The notes under the pieces: model-generated
Told to the model about the DNA's origin: nothing
What the model saw: the letters and a program-made list of their open reading frames with translations, nothing else
Databases searched by the model: none
DNA from: Propionibacterium sp.
GTDB lineage: Bacteria; Actinomycetota; Actinomycetes; Propionibacteriales; Propionibacteriaceae
Assembly: GCA_012837465.1 (NCBI GenBank)
Contig: DURG01000294.1
Coordinates: 1-11,742, forward strand
Reading direction: 5' to 3'
DNA: 11,742 nt
Shown here: piece by piece, positions 7,034 to 11,742 of the stretch
Position numbering within the stretch: the stretch's first letter is position 1
How the letters are laid out: each line of letters opens with the position of its first letter
Program-made: the position numbers and the translations under genes

Positions 7034-8572
7034 GTGACTCAACCCCCCGTGCTCTCATTGCAGGGCATCACGAAGAGATTCGGCTCGCTCACCGCGAACG
7101 ACTCGATCAGCATTGACGTGGTGCCCGGGAGAATCCACTGCCTGCTCGGTGAGAACGGCGCCGGCAAATCGACCCTCATGAACATCCTCTTCGGGCTCCT
7201 CGAGCCGGACGAGGGCCGCATCATGCTGGGCGATGATCTGCTGAAGGTGACCAATCCCAAGGAAGCAATGGCGGCAGGGATCGGCATGGTGCACCAGCAC
7301 TTCATGCTGATTCCCGTGTTCACGGTCGCCGAGAACATGGTGCTCGGCTACGAACCCGGCAAGGCCGGCCTCCTCGACATCAACGCCGCCCGCGAGCGGG
7401 TCCGCGAACTGAGCGCACGCTACAAGCTCGACGTCGATCCCGATGCGCTCGTGGAGAATCTCCCCGTCGGCATCCAGCAGCGCGTCGAGATCCTCAAGGC
7501 GCTCGCCAACGACGCCACCTACCTCATCTTCGACGAGCCCACCGCCGTGCTCACCCCGCAGGAGATCGACGAGCTGATGGTCGTCATGAAGGCCCTGCGT
7601 GACGAGGGCCGCGCCATCGTGTTCATCACCCACAAGCTCCGCGAGGTGCGCGAGGTCGCGGATGACATCACCGTCATCCGGCGCGGCGCCGTCGTGGGCC
7701 AGGCAGATCCAGGGGACTCCGAGGGCGAACTGGCCTCCATGATGGTGGGCCGTGCCGTCGAGCTCACCGTCGACAAGGCGCCCGCCGAGCCGGGCGAACC
7801 CCGCCTCGTCGTGAATGACCTCACCGTCGCCAGCCCGTCCGGCCAGCTCGCAGTCGACCACCTGTCGCTCGATGTGCGCGGCGGCGAGATCGTCTGCATC
7901 GCCGGCGTCCAGGGCAACGGCCAGACCGAGCTGGCCCAGACCCTGCTCGGCACCATGACCCCGGTGAGCGGCTCCGCCAAGCTCGACGGCGTCGAGATCT
8001 CCCGCTCCAAGCCTGCCAAGACCATTGCAGCTGGCCTCGGCTACGTGCCCGAGGACCGCCACCGCGACGGCTTCGTCGGCGAGTTCTCCATCGCCGAGAA
8101 CCTCGTCATCAACAACCTCGACGAGTTCTCCCGGTTCGGCTCCCTCGACCTCAAGCGCATCGCGGACAACGCCGTGGAGCGCATCGAGGAGTTCGACATC
8201 CGCAGCGGTTCCCACACCCAGCCGGTCCGCTCGCTGTCAGGCGGCAACCAGCAGAAGGTGGTGCTGGCACGTGAACTGTCCCGCGACCTGTCGCTGCTGA
8301 TCGCCAGCCAGCCCACCCGCGGCGTCGACGTCGGCGCCATCGAGTTCCTGCACAAGCGCCTCGTGGAGGAGCGCGACCGCGGTACCGCCGTGCTGATCGT
8401 CTCCACCGAACTTGAAGAGGTCGAGTCCCTGGCGGACCGGATCGCGGTCATGTACCGCGGCAAGATCGTCGGCATCGTCGAACCAGACACCCCGCGAGAT
8501 GTCCTTGGCCTCATGATGGCCGGCATCCCCTATGAGGACGCCGTCGCGTCCGCCGAGGAGGCACGAGCATGA
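7034..8572 (+). CDS. ABC importer ATPase with two nucleotide-binding domains (BMP/nucleoside type)
   Basis: A 512-residue cytoplasmic ATPase of the sugar/nucleoside importer class, with two fused nucleotide-binding domains. Domain 1 (about 5-245) has an intact Walker A GENGAGKST (39-47), Q-loop Gln88, a degenerate signature LPVGIQQ (143-149), Walker B YLIFDEPT (163-170) and switch His200. Domain 2 (about 256-500) has a degenerate P-loop GVQGNGQTE (291-299) that lacks the GKS/T, an intact LSGGNQQK signature (401-408), and a Walker B of LLIASQPTRG in which the Asp and Glu are replaced by Ala424-Ser-Gln426. So one of the two composite ATP sites looks catalytically weak, which is usual for this family. 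The GTG start follows a GAAGGA site. The stop overlaps the first permease as ATGA. Together with the BMP lipoprotein and both permeases it forms a complete importer. Confidence 0.93.
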   Translation: MTQPPVLSLQGITKRFGSLTANDSISIDVVPGRIHCLLGENGAGKSTLMNILFGLLEPDEGRIMLGDDLLKVTNPKEAMAAGIGMVHQHFMLIPVFTVAENMVLGYEPGKAGLLDINAARERVRELSARYKLDVDPDALVENLPVGIQQRVEILKALANDATYLIFDEPTAVLTPQEIDELMVVMKALRDEGRAIVFITHKLREVREVADDITVIRRGAVVGQADPGDSEGELASMMVGRAVELTVDKAPAEPGEPRLVVNDLTVASPSGQLAVDHLSLDVRGGEIVCIAGVQGNGQTELAQTLLGTMTPVSGSAKLDGVEISRSKPAKTIAAGLGYVPEDRHRDGFVGEFSIAENLVINNLDEFSRFGSLDLKRIADNAVERIEEFDIRSGSHTQPVRSLSGGNQQKVVLARELSRDLSLLIASQPTRGVDVGAIEFLHKRLVEERDRGTAVLIVSTELEEVESLADRIAVMYRGKIVGIVEPDTPRDVLGLMMAGIPYEDAVASAEEARA

Positions 8573-9759
8573 GCGCCGAAACGAAAGTGAGGGCGCCACG
8601 CCCCGCCTGGGTGCAGTCCGCCATCATCACGGTGGCCTCACTGATCCTGGCCTTCGCCGTCGGCGCCCTCGTGATGGTCTTCACCGACGCCGAGGTCGCG
8701 GGCAAGTGGGCCTACTTCTTCGCCCAGCCGGGAGACGCGCTTGGCGCCTCCTGGGACAAGATCTCGAGCACCTTCTACGCCATGTGGGTGGGCTCAGTCG
8801 GCTCCTGGGTGGCCATCACCAACACCACCGCTGAGGCCGCCCCGCTGATCGCTGCCGGCCTCGGCGTGGCCATCGCCTTCCGCTCCGGCCTGTTCAACAT
8901 CGGTGGCAACGGTCAGGCGATGATCGGCGCCATGATGGCGGCCTACCTCGGCTTCACCATCAAGGGGCTGCCGATGTTCATCCACCTGCCCCTGGTGCTC
9001 ATCGTGGGCGTCCTCGGTGGTGCCTTGTGGGGCGGTATCGTGGGCCTGCTCAAGGCGCGCACCGGTGCGCACGAGGTGATCCTGACGATCATGCTCAACT
9101 ACATCGCCGGCAGCCTGCTCGCGTTCCTGATGATGCAGAAGGCCTTCCAGACGCCAGGCCGTTCGGATCCCATCTCGCCTGTGCTCGAATGGACCGCGAC
9201 GATGCCGAGGCTCGCAGGAACCAGGCTCCACCTGGGCTTCTTCCTCGCGCTGCTCGCCGCCTTCCTCGTCTGGTGGCTGCTGGAACGCACGAAGTTCGGC
9301 GTGCACCTCAAGGCGGTGGGCCTCAACCCCAACGCCGCGGCCACGGCCGGTGCGAGCGTGCCCAACGTCACGTTCCTGACCATGGCCATCGCAGGCGGCC
9401 TCGCCGGCCTCGGCGGCGTGATCACGGTGACCGCGCCCGATCTGCTCACGGGCACGCCACCACAGATGACCGGCACGATCATCGGCACGCTGGGCTTCGA
9501 CGCCATCACGGTGGCGCTACTCGGCCGCTCCCGCCCGCTCGGCGTGGTCTTCGCCGGCCTTCTGTTCGGCGCCCTCAAGGCGTCGCGCCGCACCATGGTC
9601 GTCATGGCCGGCACCCCTGACAAGCTCACCGACCTCATCCAGGCGCTCATCGTGCTCTTCGTCGCGGCACCCGCCTTCGTGGCGTGGTTGCTGCCGTTCC
9701 TCCGAGAACGAAAAGCGAAGAAGCAGAACGTCCAGTCCGCAAAGGTGGCCGCAGCATGA
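8569..9759 (+). CDS. ABC importer permease 1 (BMP/nucleoside type, BPD_transp_2 family)
   Basis: A 396-residue inner-membrane permease with about 9-10 hydrophobic segments. The family hallmarks are RSGLFNIGGNGQAMIGA (105-121) and the cytoplasmic coupling region GAHEVILTIMLNYIAGSL (166-183). KAVGLNPNAAATAGASV (248-264) then leads to the GLAGLGGVITV helix (277-287). It corresponds to the first permease (NupB/YufP-like) of nucleoside importers and should pair with the second permease to form the channel. The loop around 40-90 between the first helix and the conserved core is longer than in compact relatives. ATG overlaps the ATPase stop by 4 nt, with GAGGAGG (8556-8562) as ribosome site. The lysine-rich tail (381-396) overlaps the next start as ATGA. 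Confidence 0.92.
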   Translation: MSAETKVRAPRPAWVQSAIITVASLILAFAVGALVMVFTDAEVAGKWAYFFAQPGDALGASWDKISSTFYAMWVGSVGSWVAITNTTAEAAPLIAAGLGVAIAFRSGLFNIGGNGQAMIGAMMAAYLGFTIKGLPMFIHLPLVLIVGVLGGALWGGIVGLLKARTGAHEVILTIMLNYIAGSLLAFLMMQKAFQTPGRSDPISPVLEWTATMPRLAGTRLHLGFFLALLAAFLVWWLLERTKFGVHLKAVGLNPNAAATAGASVPNVTFLTMAIAGGLAGLGGVITVTAPDLLTGTPPQMTGTIIGTLGFDAITVALLGRSRPLGVVFAGLLFGALKASRRTMVVMAGTPDKLTDLIQALIVLFVAAPAFVAWLLPFLRERKAKKQNVQSAKVAAA

Positions 9760-11066
9760 GTGCCCAGACCCAGACCCAGAGCCACCCCGACAGCAATCTG
9801 ACGCTCGTCGAGAAGGTTGAATCGCCGCAAGCCAGGGCCCAACGGCTCTCCGTCGGCGTGCTCGTCACGCTCCTCGGCGTGATCCTGCTGTTCATGGCCT
9901 TCACCACCAACGAGACCGGCCGCATCGCATTGTCCGACGCGTTGGCGGACGTGAAGCTGCCCACCATCGAGGTGCCGGGCCTGGCCACCGTCCTGGTGGC
10001 CTCACTGCTGGTCCTCGGCGCCGGCATCGGCTACCTCACCGGCAGGATCCACGGCCGGCTCCGCACGGCGCTCGCCGTGATCGCCGGCGTGGGCGTGCTC
10101 GTCGGTTTCCTCGTGTGGGCCGCGGCCAGCTCCAACCTGCCGTTCACCCTCACCAGCCAGCTGAACCTCACGTTGGAGTACGCCACCCCGCTGTTCTTCG
10201 GCGTGCTCGGAGGTGTGCTGGCCGAGCGCGCAGGCGTCGTCAACATCGCCATCGAGGGCATGTTCCTCACCTCCGCCTTTGCGGCCTCGCTGACGTACTC
10301 CATCACGAAGTCCTTCATCGCGGCCCTGATCGCGGCCGCGATCGCGGGCCTGCTGATGGCGGGCGTGCTGGCGCTGTTCACCCTGCGGTACCTCGTCGAC
10401 CACGTGATCATCGGCGTGGTGATCAACCTGTTGGCAACGGGCCTCACGGGCTTCATCTACCAACAGCTGGTCGCGAAGAACCCGTCGGAGTACAGCTCGG
10501 TGACACCCATGTTGCCGTTGTCGATCCCGGGGTTGAGGGACATCCCGTTCCTGGGGCCCATCCTCTTCAGCCTGAGGCCGCTGACCTACCTGGCGTTCAT
10601 CGCCGTGCCGCTGGTGTGGTTCCTGATCTTCCGCACCAAGTGGGGCCTGCGCGTCCGCTCCGTCGGCGAGCACCCGCACGCTGCTGACACCGTCGGCATC
10701 AACGTCATCTGGACCAAGGCCTCGGCCGTCCTGCTGGGCGGCATCTTCGCCGGCCTCGGCGGTGCCTACTTCACCATCGGCTCGGTGGGCGCGTTTCAGG
10801 ACAACAACCCCACCGCCGGCTACGGCTTCATCGCCCTGGCCGCCGTCATCATGGGCCGCTGGCATCCCATCCTCGGCGCGTTCGTGGCGCTGTTCTTCGG
10901 CTTCTGCCGAGCGCTCGCCCAGACCACCAAGCTGATGGCGCTGCCCATCCCGGGTGACTTCATCGAGATGCTGCCGTACCTCGCGACGGTGATCGCAGTC
11001 GCGGGGCTCGTCGGCCAGGTGAGGGCACCAGCCGCCGATGGCGACCACTTCGTGAAGACGCACTGA
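9756..11066 (+). CDS. ABC importer permease 2 (BMP/nucleoside type, BPD_transp_2 family)
   Basis: A 436-residue permease, the second channel subunit (NupC/YufQ-like). The conserved core begins near residue 137, with ERAGVVNIAIEGMFLTSAF (157-175), DHVIIGVVINLLATGLTGF (215-233), GEHPHAADTVGINV (304-317), and GGAYFTIGSVGAFQDNNPTA (335-354) followed by AAVIMGRWHP (362-371). Compact relatives are about 310-320 residues. Here an N-terminal extension of roughly 120 residues adds a polar Gln/Thr-rich start and about three more hydrophobic segments (31-51, 74-94, 104-123). I chose ATG 9756, which overlaps the previous stop as ATGA and has AAAGGTGG (9741-9748) upstream. The longer open frame merely runs back through permease 1. 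Its TGA overlaps the cdd ATG by one base, so transport and deamination are coupled. Confidence 0.92.
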   Translation: MSAQTQTQSHPDSNLTLVEKVESPQARAQRLSVGVLVTLLGVILLFMAFTTNETGRIALSDALADVKLPTIEVPGLATVLVASLLVLGAGIGYLTGRIHGRLRTALAVIAGVGVLVGFLVWAAASSNLPFTLTSQLNLTLEYATPLFFGVLGGVLAERAGVVNIAIEGMFLTSAFAASLTYSITKSFIAALIAAAIAGLLMAGVLALFTLRYLVDHVIIGVVINLLATGLTGFIYQQLVAKNPSEYSSVTPMLPLSIPGLRDIPFLGPILFSLRPLTYLAFIAVPLVWFLIFRTKWGLRVRSVGEHPHAADTVGINVIWTKASAVLLGGIFAGLGGAYFTIGSVGAFQDNNPTAGYGFIALAAVIMGRWHPILGAFVALFFGFCRALAQTTKLMALPIPGDFIEMLPYLATVIAVAGLVGQVRAPAADGDHFVKTH

Positions 11067-11464
11067 TGAGCCAGATCGACTGGGAGTCGCTCCGGACCAC
11101 CGCGCTCGAGGTCATGGCCCGCGCATACGCCCCCTACTCGAACTACCGGGTGGGGGCGGCCGCGCTGGTCGACGACGGGCGCGTGGTCAGCGGGTGCAAC
11201 GTCGAGAACGCCGCCTACGGCGTGGTGCTCTGCGCCGAGTGCGGATTGATCTCGGACCTCGTGGCAGGGGGAGGCGGACGCCTCATCGCGTTCACCTGCG
11301 TCGGCGGCGAGGGCGAGGTCATCACGCCCTGCGGTCGCTGCCGGCAGTTGCTGTTCGAGCACGGTGGGAACGAGCTGCTGCTCGAGACCCCCGCAGGCAT
11401 CCTGTCGCTGCGGGAGATGCTGCCCCAGGCCTTCGGGCCTGACGACCTGGCCCGCAACGACTGA
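11066..11464 (+). CDS. cdd: Cytidine deaminase
   Basis: A 132-residue zinc enzyme converting cytidine and deoxycytidine to uridine and deoxyuridine in pyrimidine salvage; it fits the small homotetrameric class. Visible features are APYSNYRVGAA (22-32), the ribose-binding GCNVENAAYG (43-52; Asn45, Glu47), the zinc/catalytic CAE (Cys56, Glu58), and the zinc motif PCGRC (Cys89, Cys92). The residue after CAE is Cys59, where the Bacillus subtilis enzyme has Arg; I recall CAEC also in mycobacterial enzymes, so this looks like a lineage trait. The TGATG junction with permease 2 implies translational coupling. It is the last gene of the operon and would process cytidine as it enters. Cdd beside a BMP-type importer is also known in streptococci. 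Confidence 0.95.
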   Translation: MSQIDWESLRTTALEVMARAYAPYSNYRVGAAALVDDGRVVSGCNVENAAYGVVLCAECGLISDLVAGGGGRLIAFTCVGGEGEVITPCGRCRQLLFEHGGNELLLETPAGILSLREMLPQAFGPDDLARND

Positions 11465-11469
11465 GCGCT

Positions 11470-11520
11470 GGTTGAGCCGACCGCGTCCGAGCTTGCGAGG
11501 ATCGCGGTCGTGTCGAAACC
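11470..11520. repeat. REP-like imperfect hairpin after cdd
   Basis: GACCGCG (11479-11485) pairs with CGCGGTC (11503-11509), and TCC/GGA extends the stem inward past a one-base bulge around a GAGCTTGCGA loop. The ends GGTTGAGC and GTCGAAACC are also partly complementary. This GGTTGAG...TCGAAACC layout resembles extragenic palindromes scattered between genes in many high-GC actinobacteria. It starts 5 nt after the cdd stop and may act as a 3' stem-loop for the operon. Confidence 0.65.
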
Positions 11521-11609
11521 CGGTGAGCCGGCCGGGCGTGAAGGAGTGGCCGGGGAGGGCCCCCATCAGACCCTGCGGAAGCAGGCTGGGTTCCAGGCCC
11601 AAGATCGGC

Positions 11610-11659
11610 TGCGGCAGCCCTTCGTCGTTCGCTGGCGCTCACGCTCAGGGACCAAGCTG
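11610..11659. repeat. 50-bp repeat, copy 1
   Basis: This copy matches 11681-11730 at 49 of 50 bases, the one difference being A at 11616 versus G at 11687. Like the element at the window start it carries CCCTTCGTCGT at the left and CGCTCAGGGACC at the right, which can pair through CCCT/AGGG and CGT/ACG. Confidence 0.85.
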
Positions 11660-11680
11660 TCGTCACCGCCATGGACAACC

Positions 11681-11730
11681 TGCGGCGGCCCTTCGTCGTT
11701 CGCTGGCGCTCACGCTCAGGGACCAAGCTG
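11681..11730. repeat. 50-bp repeat, copy 2
   Basis: The second direct copy starts 71 bp after the first. Its sub-segment 11684-11724 shares 16 left-end and 13 right-end bases with the element at 8-62. Its central segment is only 12 nt (11700-11711) against 26 nt there. Confidence 0.85.
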
Positions 11731-11742
11731 GGGTCAAGGCCG

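Larger units (their letters stand above)
11465..11742. other. Gene-free tail rich in palindromic repeats
   Basis: No reading frame here looks coding. Besides the repeats listed separately, the tract contains a small hairpin CCTGC-GGAA-GCAGG (11572-11585) with a GNRA-type loop, and a 13-bp palindrome (11607-11619) that overlaps the left edge of the first 50-bp repeat. There is no T-tract, so no classical intrinsic terminator for the cdd operon is visible. Confidence 0.7.

Noticed and set aside
7055..8215. Minus-strand open frame opposite the ATPase
   Set aside because: It is a codon-bias shadow; the plus-strand frame has Walker, signature and H-loop motifs.
10002..11063. Minus-strand open frame opposite permease 2
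   Set aside because: It is low-complexity Glu/Asp/His/Arg-rich antisense translation with no supporting start site or motif.
11322..11726. Minus-strand open frame covering the 3' tail
   Set aside because: It overlaps cdd and the repeats, is Arg/Ala/Ser-rich, and has no family resemblance.
11610..11730. CRISPR-like repeat-spacer pattern
   Set aside because: There are only two 50-bp repeats with one 21-nt spacer, no cas genes, and a match to a dispersed palindrome elsewhere in the window.
8..11730. The region bounded by similar repeats as a mobile island
   Set aside because: The enclosed genes are housekeeping transporters and enzymes with uniform base composition, there is no integrase or transposase, and the repeats look like dispersed extragenic elements rather than attachment sites.

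Overview
This is a GC-rich stretch of ordinary chromosome. Third codon positions are strongly G/C, GTG starts occur, and one gene appears to be leaderless. Gene content and the extragenic repeat style point to a high-GC Actinomycetota, perhaps Propionibacteriaceae; the family is a guess from style, not a marker-gene assignment. Nine complete protein genes and one gene with an uncertain substrate fill almost the whole window. I see no RNA gene, CRISPR array, insertion sequence or prophage gene.

Layout: (1) Positions 65-2013, minus strand: a two-gene operon of a small DUF485 membrane protein followed by an ActP/MctC-type sodium:solute symporter for acetate and related monocarboxylates. (2) Positions 2014-2189: a divergent regulatory region with several short inverted and direct repeats. 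(3) Positions 2190-5579, plus strand: purU (formyltetrahydrofolate deformylase, probably leaderless), a CNNM/CBS/CorC-domain membrane protein, and an aminoglycoside-phosphotransferase-fold kinase. They are closely spaced or overlapping, so likely co-transcribed. (4) Positions 5580-5700: a gap with an inverted repeat and candidate promoter. (5) Positions 5701-11464: a nucleoside-uptake locus. It holds a BMP-family lipoprotein, a strong intrinsic terminator, then an ATPase with two nucleotide-binding domains, two permeases and cytidine deaminase. The last four genes are joined by 1-4 nt overlaps. (6) Positions 11465-11742: a gene-free tail made mostly of extragenic palindromic repeats.

How it works together: the last locus is a complete BMP/Nup-type ABC importer. 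The lipoprotein captures nucleoside outside the membrane, the two permeases form the channel, and the double ATPase powers it. The translationally coupled cytidine deaminase points to pyrimidine nucleosides being at least part of the cargo. The terminator between lipoprotein and ATPase, plus a second candidate promoter, would let the binding protein be made in excess.

I did not find a convincing new biological system. The most notable non-coding structure is a repeat family with fixed ends and a variable central stem. It sits at the two ends of the window, one copy just after actP and two near-identical 50-bp copies after cdd. Other points of moderate interest are the operator-like repeats before the transporter and acetate operons, and the kinase with Gln where its family normally has a metal-binding Asn.
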